Source of the DNA: Salinispora pacifica CNR114 | GTDB lineage: Bacteria; Actinomycetota; Actinomycetes; Mycobacteriales; Micromonosporaceae | Length of the DNA stretch: 64,000 nucleotides | Reading direction: 5' to 3' | NCBI RefSeq assembly: GCF_000514775.1 | Contig: NZ_KI911467.1 | Location: 1-64,000, forward strand | Shown: positions 41,603-49,295 of the stretch, piece by piece | How positions within the stretch are numbered: the stretch's first letter is position 1 | Layout of the letters: every line of letters begins with the position of its first letter | Notes under the pieces: model-generated | Seen by the model: the letters and a program-made list of their open reading frames with translations, nothing else | Database searches by the model: none | What the model was told of the DNA's origin: nothing | Translations under genes and position numbers: made by a program

Positions 41603-42181
41603 TCACGGAGTCGCGGGGACGGTGTGGGCGACAGCCAACACCGATTCCCGCTGCTGTCCGTCCTGCGGAACTTCTCGGTTCGCCCAGCGGGTGAGCACCT
41701 CGGTCAGCTCGTGGGCTACCTGGCGGGTCTCATCGGCGGTCAGCCGTAGCCACGTCTCGGCGGAGACAGCGCACCCCTCGTGCCAGGCGGCGTCATAGTT
41801 GCCTCGGTCGGAGAGCCATTGCCGGAAGAACGCCGCCTGACGGTCGAACACCATGGTACCCACCGCGTGTGCCACCGCTTCAGACAAGGCGTCGGTGTCG
41901 AAGTCAACCCGGCTCCAGCGCATGTCCGCTGAGACAAGGCGCCACCACCGCTCCCGGCGGTTCTTGGCCAACTCCGGCGCTTCCTCGATCAGCTCGGCCG
42001 AGGCCAGTACGCGTAGGTGGTGGCTCACGTTGCCGACCGCCTGGTTGGTCGCCGCAGACAGCGTGCCGACGGTGGCGGGCCCCTCCAGCTTGAGCAGATC
42101 GAGCAGGCGCTGTCGGACCGGATGGGCCAGCGCGCCGAGGGCCTGGATGTTTCTGATGTGTCGCGTCGGTCGAGAGTCCAT
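41603..42181 (-). CDS. ArsR/HTH_20-type transcriptional regulator
   Basis: A 192-residue winged-helix protein: IRNIQALGALAHPVRQRLLDLLKLEGPATVGTLSAATNQAVGNVSHHLRVLASAELIEEA (residues 9-68). A helical C-terminal effector part follows (W.LSDRGNYDAAWHEGCAVSAETWLRLTADE). No metal-site cysteines are in the DNA-binding part. An 18-bp palindrome 12 bp upstream of the ATG is its likely operator. It heads an operon with the MFS gene and probably represses both. Confidence 0.88.
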   Translation of the reverse strand: MDSRPTRHIRNIQALGALAHPVRQRLLDLLKLEGPATVGTLSAATNQAVGNVSHHLRVLASAELIEEAPELAKNRRERWWRLVSADMRWSRVDFDTDALSEAVAHAVGTMVFDRQAAFFRQWLSDRGNYDAAWHEGCAVSAETWLRLTADETRQVAHELTEVLTRWANREVPQDGQQRESVLAVAHTVPATP

Positions 42182-42192
42182 GCCTCGGAGAC

Positions 42193-42210
42193 TAACAAGG
42201 ATTCTTGTTA
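42193..42210. promoter_or_regulatory. Operator of the ArsR-MFS operon
   Basis: TAACAAGGATTCTTGTTA has perfect 7-bp arms around GATT. It lies 12 bp upstream of the regulator ATG and stands out as A+T-rich in a GC-rich region. Binding there would block the promoter of the operon, and perhaps the short divergent ORF. Confidence 0.72.
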
Positions 42211-42225
42211 AAGAGGGGTTGTGCA

Positions 42226-42423
42226 ATGACCGTGGTGGAAGACCGGCCCGGACTGCGTCGATCCGCGTGCCGACCGAACGGAGGAGCGCAGCTGTCCACG
42301 GTCGCTGGTCGACCGGCGGGCTCGTCCGCCCCGCTGCGGGTGGAGTGGCGAAACCAAGGCCGGTGGGACTCGCCGACGGTGCGTCGTAATAGCCTGCCGC
42401 GCTGCCTTCCGCTAACCCGCTAA
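42226..42423 (+). CDS. Short ORF divergent from the ArsR gene, uncertain
   Basis: An ATG with AGAGGGG seven bases upstream opens a 65-residue frame starting MTVVEDRPGLRRS and ending in RCLPLTR. It lies 16 bp from the ArsR operator. The composition after the first dozen residues is not convincingly protein-like, so it may be the stub of a lost divergent gene. Confidence 0.28.
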   Translation: MTVVEDRPGLRRSACRPNGGAQLSTVAGRPAGSSAPLRVEWRNQGRWDSPTVRRNSLPRCLPLTR

Positions 42424-43042
42424 CCCGCGTGGTCCGGCAGTGACCTGGTAAACCCCGGGGGCGATGCGGAGGGCGACGAGGAAGGAGGGATTTTAGCCCC
42501 GATCGGGCGGGAGGCTCGGTCTGCCCGGGGGCTGATCCGGCCGTCGACATCTTTGCTCTCGGTGTTGATTGCTGCTTGCGCAGCATTTGGAGCATATCAC
42601 TCATCATCGATCGAGTCGGACGGGCGGCATCACTGTCGACCATCAACAACGATCTCGCTATCGCCGATGCGGACAGTCGGCTTGCCGCGTCCATCGTTGG
42701 GCCGGTAACTGACTGGCCCGGACCGACCGCGGCCAAGTCGAGCCGTGGACTGGGGGTGGACCCCGAAACTCGGTCCCGGCCGAATGCTGGCGAGCTCGGA
42801 TCAATTCAGCTACCCGAGTGCTCGTCGGGGGGCCGATGGTTCCGTTCCAGAAGGAGGGCTTTGTTGGTCGGCGGCGAAACGCTTGGTCATCGTTGTGCAT
42901 GGGGGCTCCCCCTGCCCGGCGCCCGCGCGGTCGATTCCGCAACGGTGGTGGGGCGCTCCCGGTCGGGCGGACGCCACAGTCATGACGAGGACTGCGGGGC
43001 ACGTCACTGGCGGCGGGGCTGCTGGTCGGCGCTAAGAACGAC
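42424..43042. other. Gene-poor stretch without recognisable feature
   Basis: About 620 bp with several open frames on both strands, none with a known domain, good start or codon bias. The part near 42560-42670 is lower in GC than average. It looks like degraded or intergenic DNA between the short divergent ORF and the lsr2 terminator. Confidence 0.5.
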
Positions 43043-43069
43043 GGGGCCGTGCCGATTCGGCACGGCCCC
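43043..43069 (-). terminator. Terminator of lsr2
   Basis: GGGGCCGTGCCG (43043-43054) pairs exactly with CGGCACGGCCCC (43058-43069) across a three-base loop, 22 bp past the lsr2 stop on the minus strand. Confidence 0.8.
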
Positions 43070-43091
43070 GGTCGGGTGGGTACCCGGACGC

Positions 43092-43430
43092 TCAGCGCTT
43101 CTTGTACGCCTCGACGACCTCCACCGGGATGCGACCGCGCTCCGAAATCTTGTAGCCGTTCTGCGCGGCCCATTCCCGGATCGCACGGTTCTGCTCCCGG
43201 TCTATTCCGGTGCTGGTGCCCCGTCGCAGTGCCCGCGACGTGTCCACGCCGCCCCGGCCGATCCTGCGGCCGGCGCTCAGATACGGATCCAGCGTCTTCC
43301 GGAGGATGCCCGCATTCTCGTCGGAGACGTCGATGGTGTACGCCACGCCGTCCAGGCTGAACTCGACGGTCCGATCGGCTTTTCCGCCGTCGAGGTCGTC
43401 GGTCAGAACCGTGATTACTTTTCTTGCCAT
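43092..43430 (-). CDS. lsr2: Lsr2 nucleoid-associated protein
   Basis: The 112-residue protein has the two-part Lsr2 layout. The N-terminal dimerisation domain is KVITVLTDDLDGGKADRTVEFSLDGVAYTIDVSDENA. The C-terminal DNA-binding domain is IREWAAQNGYKISERGRIPVEVVEAY, with the RGR hook for the A/T minor groove. It coats A+T-rich and horizontally acquired DNA and silences it, like H-NS. The ATG codes MARKVITV. It is flanked by hairpins and stands as a single-gene unit. Confidence 0.96.
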   Translation of the reverse strand: MARKVITVLTDDLDGGKADRTVEFSLDGVAYTIDVSDENAGILRKTLDPYLSAGRRIGRGGVDTSRALRRGTSTGIDREQNRAIREWAAQNGYKISERGRIPVEVVEAYKKR

Positions 43431-43573
43431 GGCCGGTTACTCCCTGTGTGGGGGCGGGGTGTGGGTCAAAGTTTGACCTATCGCCGGGCATTTTCGCAAC
43501 AAGACGCGTCGACTTCATTTCGAGTGCGGCGAAATCTGGTGCCGAATCGCCATGGTGGCAACCGAAAACACCT

Positions 43574-43617
43574 CGGGCGCACCAATGCCGACCATCGTCG
43601 GCCGGCTGGTGCGCCCG
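43574..43617 (-). terminator. Hairpin downstream of the DEAD-box helicase gene
   Basis: CGGGCGCACCA (43574-43584) pairs exactly with TGGTGCGCCCG (43607-43617). Inside it GCCGAC (43587-43592) pairs with GTCGGC (43597-43602). It is about 95 bp after the helicase stop and 144 bp before the lsr2 start, and fits termination of the helicase transcript. Confidence 0.65.
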
Positions 43618-43711
43618 GAGCTTGGTAGCACGCGTGGCGTGGCGCCGATCGCCGCCCCGAGGGCAGAAACAGACCCTCGTCAATGCCGGACGGAGGCGAC
43701 CGCGCGCCCGC

Positions 43712-45451
43712 TCAACGGTGCTGCCGGCGGCGGTCACCCCCGTCGGTGTCCCGGTCGCGGCGAACGGTTGCCCGGCGTCCCTTGATGGTGCTGCCGCGCA
43801 GGCCCGAGATCACCTCGTCGGCCAGCCCCGCCGGCACCTCCACCAACGAGAAGCGGTCCGCGATCTCGATCGAGCCGATGTCCCGTCCGTTCATGCCGGT
43901 CTCGCCGGTGATCGCGCCGACCAGGTCCTGCGGTCGGACCCCGGCCCGCCGGCCCAGCCCGACGAAGACCTGGGTGGTGCCGGCGCTCCGGGGCCGTCCC
44001 GGCCGACGCTCCCCCCGACTCTCCTGTCCCGGTCGGCCGGTCCGGGGTGGGCGAACCGCGATCTGCGGAATCTCCTCTTCCTCCTCCAGCGCGCCGGGCA
44101 GGGTGGCCTCGTGGGCCAGGCGTACCGCGGCGAGGGCGACCTCCATCAGGTCGAACTCGTCGCTCAGCGACTCCACGATCACCCGGAACGGCTCCAGGTC
44201 GTCTTCCAGTAGGCTCTCCCGCAGCGCGGCCTGGGTGAGTTCCAGGCGACGATTGCGCAGGTCCGCCACGGTGGGGATCTTGTCGATGGTGATCCGTTGG
44301 CCGGTGACCCGCTCGATGGTCTTGAGCATCCGGTGTGCCCGCGGCTCGGCGAGAGTGATCGCCACTCCCTCCCGGCCGGCTCGCCCCACCCGGCCGATCC
44401 GGTGCACGTACGACTCGGGCGCCGAGGGGACGTCGTAGTTGACGACGTGGCTGAGCTGCTCGACATCCAGGCCCCGCGCTGCCACGTCGGTGGCGACCAG
44501 CAAGTCGGCGGTGCCGGCGCGCAGCCGACCCATCACCCGGTCCCGCTGTTCCTGACTCATCCCGCCGTGCAGCGCCTCGGCCCGGTAGCCGCGACCGTTC
44601 ATCGTCTCGGTGAGCCGGTCGACCTCTTCCCGGCTGCGGCAGAAGACGATCGCCGCGGTGGGGGACTCGACGTCCAGCACCCGGCCCAGCGCGGCGGGTT
44701 TGTGCGCCCGGGCCACCAGGTACGCGCTCTGCCGTACCCGGGGTGCCTCACCCGCTACCGGCTTCTCCCGCGCGATGAGGATGCGGACCGGGTCGGTCAG
44801 ATAGGCCCGGGCCATGCCGTCGATGCGGGCCGGCATGGTCGCCGAGAACAGCACGGTCTGCCGCTGTTCCGGCGCGTGTTCCAGGATCGCCTCGATGTCC
44901 TCGGCGAAGCCCATGTCCAGCATCTCGTCAGCCTCGTCCAGCACGACGGTGCCGACATCACCCAGGCGGAGGGTGCCACGAGCGATGTGGTCGAGCGCTC
45001 GCCCGGGGGTGGCCACCACGATGTCCACGCCGGCGTCCAGGGCCCGAAGTTGCCGACCGATGGGCTGGCCGCCGTAGATCGGCAGCACCCGGGTGCCAAG
45101 TTCCTTGCCGTACCGATGGAACGCCTCCGAGACCTGCACTGCCAGCTCTCGGGTGGGCACCAGCACCAGCGCCACTGGATCGGCGGTCGACCGGTCGGCG
45201 GGCATCCGTTGCAGCAACGGTAGGGCGAATGCGGCCGTCTTGCCGGTGCCCGTGGCGGCCTGGCCGAGTAGGTCCCGTCCGGCGAGCAGGGGAGGGATCG
45301 CCTCCCGCTGGATCGGCGTCGGCTCCTCGTAGCCGAGCGCGGCGAGCGCGGCGAGGAGTTCGTCGCGCAGGCCCAGGTCGACGAAGGCGGTCGCCTCGTC
45401 GGCAGTGGACGGTTCGGCAGTCGGATCTGGCCTAACGGGTGCGGAACTCAT
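43712..45451 (-). CDS. DEAD-box RNA helicase with DbpA-like C-terminal RNA-binding domain
   Basis: The 579-residue protein has the full helicase motif set: the Q motif in GYEEPTPIQREAI, AATGTGKTAAF (motif I), VLDEADEMLDMGF (II), SATMP (III), GLDVEQLSHVVNYDVPS and HRIGRVGRAGREG (VI). After a linker rich in Arg and Gly comes a DbpA/CsdA RNA-binding domain (VFVGLGRRAGVRPQDLVGAITGE). It unwinds structured RNA in ribosome assembly or cold adaptation. An ATG start gives the usual length. The basic tail is RRDRDTDGGDRRRQHR. Confidence 0.92.
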   Translation of the reverse strand: MSSAPVRPDPTAEPSTADEATAFVDLGLRDELLAALAALGYEEPTPIQREAIPPLLAGRDLLGQAATGTGKTAAFALPLLQRMPADRSTADPVALVLVPTRELAVQVSEAFHRYGKELGTRVLPIYGGQPIGRQLRALDAGVDIVVATPGRALDHIARGTLRLGDVGTVVLDEADEMLDMGFAEDIEAILEHAPEQRQTVLFSATMPARIDGMARAYLTDPVRILIAREKPVAGEAPRVRQSAYLVARAHKPAALGRVLDVESPTAAIVFCRSREEVDRLTETMNGRGYRAEALHGGMSQEQRDRVMGRLRAGTADLLVATDVAARGLDVEQLSHVVNYDVPSAPESYVHRIGRVGRAGREGVAITLAEPRAHRMLKTIERVTGQRITIDKIPTVADLRNRRLELTQAALRESLLEDDLEPFRVIVESLSDEFDLMEVALAAVRLAHEATLPGALEEEEEIPQIAVRPPRTGRPGQESRGERRPGRPRSAGTTQVFVGLGRRAGVRPQDLVGAITGETGMNGRDIGSIEIADRFSLVEVPAGLADEVISGLRGSTIKGRRATVRRDRDTDGGDRRRQHR

Positions 45452-45742
45452 GCGTCAAGCCTTTCATCACGACTCGGGGCCCGCTTCGCCGACCGGCACA
45501 TCATTGCGCGGGCCGATGCTGCCGCGGGTGGCGGCGCGGTCGCGAACCCGGGTCGCGGGGCGGCGGGCCCCGCCGGATCTCTGGCCAGCTGTCCGCCTGC
45601 TGGTGCTTCCATCCTGTCCGAGTTGTTTGGCTTCTTCACGGGGAAATGGGAGGAATATTCGACCTCATCCCCGCTAGAGGTGATTATGATCTCACGCAGA
45701 GTGACGCTTCCTGGAGTGTGGTGACGGGAGAGGGGACCGACG

Positions 45743-46705
45743 ATGCGTGTGCCCAGCCGAAGCCCGGGCCAGCAGCCCGGCCCGTCCATCCCGGCCGCTC
45801 CCGCCCGCCGCGCGGTGGCAGACGCCTCCCGTCGGCCATCGACTGGCGAGCCGGACCTGGACGCGTACCGAGCGGCCGTTGCCGACCTGCTGATCGAGGT
45901 GGGTGCGCTCGCTGGGGCCGCCAGCACCGTAGCCCGGCAGGTGCTGATCGACCAGCGGCTGCGCGAGCCAGCCATCGCGGCGGTGCTGGATGCCACTCCA
46001 TCAGGCCTGGTTGGCGCGCGCGAGACGCTGCTGCTGGAGATGGCTCGTTACCAGCCGAGCGAGCGCAGTTCCGCGGCCGACCTTACCGCCCTGGTCCGGA
46101 TCTATTTGCTCTCGCGCATCGACGTCATGTGGTGGCGCGACGCGCTCACCTACCGCACCGACGAGCAGGTCAACCAGAGCACCGACCTGGTTGACCTGGA
46201 GTGGCTGCGCCGTCGGGACCTGCTGCGCTTCCGCTACCAGGAACAGCCGGCCACGATCTTCGAGCGCGGAATGCGGGCGCTGCGGCACCGAATCCGCCCC
46301 TGCGCCGCTCCACAGACCGCCGGGTTGCTGTTCCGCCGGTCCCGCCGGGAGATGGTGGCACTACTCAACGACATCGCCCGCGAGTTCGCCGCCCACGCCC
46401 CCGCCGGCACCCCGTCGCTCTGGGTGACCAGCCTGGTACGCAGCGCGGAGCACCAGTACCGGCTGCGCCAGCTCGGGTACGCGGCAATGCTGCCCAGTGG
46501 GCACTGCCTCGGCTGGGCCGCGGATGTGGAGATGAACTGGTTCGACCGCTTCGGAGCCCGGGACATCCTCGCCGAACTGCTCCTCGCCCGGCAGCGGGCG
46601 GGCGAGGTCAACGTGGTTGACGAGGGGCAGGCCTGGCATCTGTGCCTGGCACCCGGGGCGCGCAGTCGACTGCGTTGGAGTTACGAAGCCGAGCTGGGGG
46701 TCTGA
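45743..46705 (+). CDS. Putative M15-like (DUF5715-type) zinc peptidase-fold protein
   Basis: The 320-residue protein has a long helical N-terminal part. From about residue 205, a domain contains VTSLVRSAEHQYRLRQLGYAA, PSGHCLGWAADVEMNW and AWHLCL. The SxHxxGxAxD pattern and a later His (H254, D261, H299) match the zinc site of D,D-carboxypeptidase/LAS-type enzymes of the M15 kind. No signal peptide is visible, so a cytosolic substrate such as a precursor peptide or nucleotide-linked peptide is possible. GAGAGGGG precedes the ATG, and a TATGAT -10 like hexamer lies at 45685-45690. Its stop is five bases before the asparagine-synthetase paralogue. Confidence 0.68.
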   Translation: MRVPSRSPGQQPGPSIPAAPARRAVADASRRPSTGEPDLDAYRAAVADLLIEVGALAGAASTVARQVLIDQRLREPAIAAVLDATPSGLVGARETLLLEMARYQPSERSSAADLTALVRIYLLSRIDVMWWRDALTYRTDEQVNQSTDLVDLEWLRRRDLLRFRYQEQPATIFERGMRALRHRIRPCAAPQTAGLLFRRSRREMVALLNDIAREFAAHAPAGTPSLWVTSLVRSAEHQYRLRQLGYAAMLPSGHCLGWAADVEMNWFDRFGARDILAELLLARQRAGEVNVVDEGQAWHLCLAPGARSRLRWSYEAELGV

Positions 46706-46709
46706 AAGC

Positions 46710-48320
46710 ATGGGTGGGATCGCGGTGAGCCTCGGTCCGGAGGCAGATCCGGCTGTCTTCCGACAGATGCTCGCCACCCTGGAACCCCGCGGTGAGGTGA
46801 CCGAGACCCGATCCGAGACGGGCCTGCTCACCGGGGTACGCCGGCTGCCGGTGGTGGACCGGAAGCGGGCGGTGCAACCCTGGGTCTCCGCCGACGAGCG
46901 GTGGGTGCTCTGCTACAACGGCGAGGTCTTCAACCACCATGAGCTGCGCGCGGAGCTGACCGCCGTGGGGTACCGCTTCCGTGGGGTGAGCGACACCGAG
47001 GTGGTACTCGCGGGGTACCTGCACTGGGGTGAGGCGATGGTCTCCCGGCTGCGCGGTGAGTACGCCTTCGTGCTCGTCGAACGGGCCAGCGGACGGGCGT
47101 ACCTGGTGCGTGATCCGCTCGGGGTCAAGCCGCTGTACTGGACGCAGACCCCGGGCTGTGTACATGTGGCGAGCGAGGTCAAGGCTCTCGTCGGCTTCGG
47201 CGCGCCGGTCACCGAGGTGCCGCCCGGACACCACGGTTGGGTGCAGGCCGACGTCGCAGCCTGCCTGCGTCCGTACGTCAACCTGCTCGCCCTCGGTGCG
47301 GGGCTGCCAACCGTGGACGACCCGGACGAGGCCGCCCTGCTCGTCCGGGCCGCCCTCACCGACAGCATCCGGGCGCGGCTGGACACCGACCTCACCGTCG
47401 GCGTGGTCCTCTCCGGTGGCCTGGACAGTTCCCTCGCGTTGCTACACGCCCGCGAGCTGCATCCGGACTGCGTGGCGGTCACCGTCGGCGTGCCGGAGAG
47501 CCCCGACCTGCGTTACGCGCGTCGGCTGGCGAAGGATCTTGGGGTCCCGCACGAGGTGGTGGAGTTGCAGCCGCGAGACATTCGCCTGGCCCAGATCCGG
47601 GAGGCGATCCGGATTTCGGAACTCACCGAGTACGGCGACATCATCAACGCGGTGGTCTCGGTGCCGCTTTTCCGACGGCTGCGCGAGTTGGGCGTCAAGG
47701 TGGCGCTCACCGGCGACGGCTCGGACGAGTTGTTCGGCGGCTACCCGCTGTACCACCGGGTCGGGCCGCAGGCCGCCCATCGGCTCTTTCTGCACAAGAT
47801 CAGTAATCTCGGCCGTACGGAGTTGCAACGCGTCGACCGCACCAGCATGGCGTACGGGGTGGAGGCCCGGTTGCCGTTCCTCGACCCGGGCGTGGTCGAG
47901 CTCGCGATGCGGTTGCCGATCGGGCTGAAGTTGCGCGCGGGGCAGGAGAAGTGGATCGTCCGGCGCGCCTTCGCCGATCTGTTGCCGGACTACATCCGGC
48001 GGCGACCGAAGAACCCGATGTCGTACTCCTCCGGTCTGCACGAGCGAGCCCGGCTCTACAAACCGGTCTTCGCCCGGCTGCACCGCTCCTTCCGTTACGA
48101 CCTGGCCGAGCCGGTGCGCCGGGACTTCGGCCGCGTGCTGACCAGCTGCGGCAACGACCTGGACCGGGCCATCGCCGCCGGCCGAGCCCGCCCGGACCAC
48201 ACGGTGCTGGAGCACGCGCGGGACCTGGCCGGCGCGGCGAAGTGGAACGCGCTGCCGGTCGTGCGCCGGCTGGTCGGACCGCGGCGCAGCCGGGGGGACG
48301 ACGTGCCGTCGCCCGGCTGA
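46710..48320 (+). CDS. Asparagine synthetase-like protein without the glutaminase cysteine
   Basis: The 536-residue protein has both class II glutaminase and AMP-forming synthetase domains, like AsnB. The glutaminase domain is degenerate: residue 2 is Gly (MGGIAVS) instead of the nucleophilic Cys, and the HRGPDD motif is lost, while YNGE (69-72) stays. The synthetase domain is intact, with SGGLDSS (235-241), GDGSDELFGGYPLYH, RTSMAYGVEARLPFLDPG and the Lys of QEKWIVRRAF. Enzymes with this loss, such as beta-lactam synthetase and CarA, use no glutamine and form an amide bond inside or between substrates. It is coupled to a peptidase-fold gene upstream. The product is unknown. Confidence 0.82.
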   Translation: MGGIAVSLGPEADPAVFRQMLATLEPRGEVTETRSETGLLTGVRRLPVVDRKRAVQPWVSADERWVLCYNGEVFNHHELRAELTAVGYRFRGVSDTEVVLAGYLHWGEAMVSRLRGEYAFVLVERASGRAYLVRDPLGVKPLYWTQTPGCVHVASEVKALVGFGAPVTEVPPGHHGWVQADVAACLRPYVNLLALGAGLPTVDDPDEAALLVRAALTDSIRARLDTDLTVGVVLSGGLDSSLALLHARELHPDCVAVTVGVPESPDLRYARRLAKDLGVPHEVVELQPRDIRLAQIREAIRISELTEYGDIINAVVSVPLFRRLRELGVKVALTGDGSDELFGGYPLYHRVGPQAAHRLFLHKISNLGRTELQRVDRTSMAYGVEARLPFLDPGVVELAMRLPIGLKLRAGQEKWIVRRAFADLLPDYIRRRPKNPMSYSSGLHERARLYKPVFARLHRSFRYDLAEPVRRDFGRVLTSCGNDLDRAIAAGRARPDHTVLEHARDLAGAAKWNALPVVRRLVGPRRSRGDDVPSPG

Positions 48321-48333
48321 GGATGGTCCGGGG

Positions 48334-48354
48334 TTGACTCTGACATCGTGTCAG
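48334..48354 (+). promoter_or_regulatory. MerR-type promoter/operator
   Basis: TTGACT (-35 like, 48334-48339) runs into the palindrome CTGACATCGTGTCAG (48340-48354). The layout, a dyad right after -35, is that of MerR-family autoregulated promoters. The gene starts 19 bp later. Confidence 0.65.
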
Positions 48355-48373
48355 GGCCGACCGTGGAGGGACC

Positions 48374-49198
48374 ATGTTCACTATCGGAGACTTCGCCAGG
48401 CTCGGCCGGGTATCAGTGCGGATGTTGCGACACTATGACCGCATCGGTCTGCTCCGGCCGGTCGCTGTTGACGCCCGCAGCGGCTACCGGTACTACACCG
48501 CCGACCAGCTGCGCCGGCTCAACCGGGTGATCGCGCTGAAGGACCTTGGTCTGACGCTGGCCCAGGTGCAGCAGGTCCTCGACGAAGCGTTGGATGTCGC
48601 GGAGTTGCGCGGCATGCTCCGGCTGCGTCGGGCCCAGCTGGCGGCGCAGCTTGCCGCGGACGCCGCGCGGTTGACCCGGATCGAGGCGAGGCTCCGGGCG
48701 ATCGAAAGAGAGGGTCGGATGACCACGCAGGATGTCGTGCTCAAGGAACTACCGTCGCTCCGCGTCGCGGAGTTGACCGCGACAGCGGCCAGCTACGAGC
48801 CCGCTGATATCGGTCGGGCGATCCAGCCGCTCTACCCGGAGCTGTTCCGGCGGCTGGCCGTGGCGGAGGCGTCGCCGGCCGGGCCGGGCCTGGCCTATTA
48901 CGAGCCGGCCGGGGACGGGGAGCAGGTTGTGGTGCACGCCGCCATCGAGGTCGCGGTCAGCCCGGATCCGGCGCGGGACTTCACCGTGGTTGACCTGCCG
49001 GCGGTGCCGGCAGCGGCCACGGTGATTCACCGCGGGCCGATGGATGAGGTCGCGGGAACCCTGCAGCTGTTGGCTCAGTGGATCGAGGAGAACGGCTGGC
49101 GGGCCGAGGGCTACGCCCGCGAGCTGTACGTGGAGTACTGTGCCGATGATCCCGCGGCCGGGGTGACGGAGCTACAGCAACCAGTGACGCGGGCCTGA
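48374..49198 (+). CDS. MerR-family regulator with GyrI-like effector domain
   Basis: The 274-residue protein has a MerR HTH (FTIGDFARLGRVSVRMLRHYDRIGLLRP, then YRYYTADQLRRLNRVIALKDLGLTL), a coiled-coil linker (QLAAQLAADAARLTRIEARLRAIEREG) and a C-terminal GyrI-like drug-binding domain (AELTATAASYEPADIGRAIQPLYPELF). This is the BmrR-type design, which senses hydrophobic drugs. GGAGGG precedes the ATG. No transporter lies downstream; the gene ends at a strong terminator, so the regulated target may be elsewhere. Confidence 0.9.
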   Translation: MFTIGDFARLGRVSVRMLRHYDRIGLLRPVAVDARSGYRYYTADQLRRLNRVIALKDLGLTLAQVQQVLDEALDVAELRGMLRLRRAQLAAQLAADAARLTRIEARLRAIEREGRMTTQDVVLKELPSLRVAELTATAASYEPADIGRAIQPLYPELFRRLAVAEASPAGPGLAYYEPAGDGEQVVVHAAIEVAVSPDPARDFTVVDLPAVPAAATVIHRGPMDEVAGTLQLLAQWIEENGWRAEGYARELYVEYCADDPAAGVTELQQPVTRA

Positions 49199-49221
49199 CC
49201 ACGCCGGACCGCCGAGCGAGA

Positions 49222-49255
49222 CGGGGGTCGGCTTCCAGATGGAAGCCGACCCCCG
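49222..49255. terminator. Terminator between MerR and the LVIVD-repeat gene
   Basis: A 15-bp perfect stem (49222-49236 with 49241-49255) closes on an AGAT loop, between two convergent genes. Confidence 0.82.
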
Positions 49256-49295
49256 ATGCATCCGGTCGGGACCGGGCTGCGCGGTTGCCCGTCGG

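Noticed and set aside
42560..42680. A lower-GC patch that might be a small RNA or gene start
   Set aside because: I found no strong hairpin, promoter pair or conserved frame.
42658..43737. Minus-strand 359-codon frame over the lsr2 region
   Set aside because: It runs over lsr2 in the wrong frame and through two hairpins; no domain is visible.
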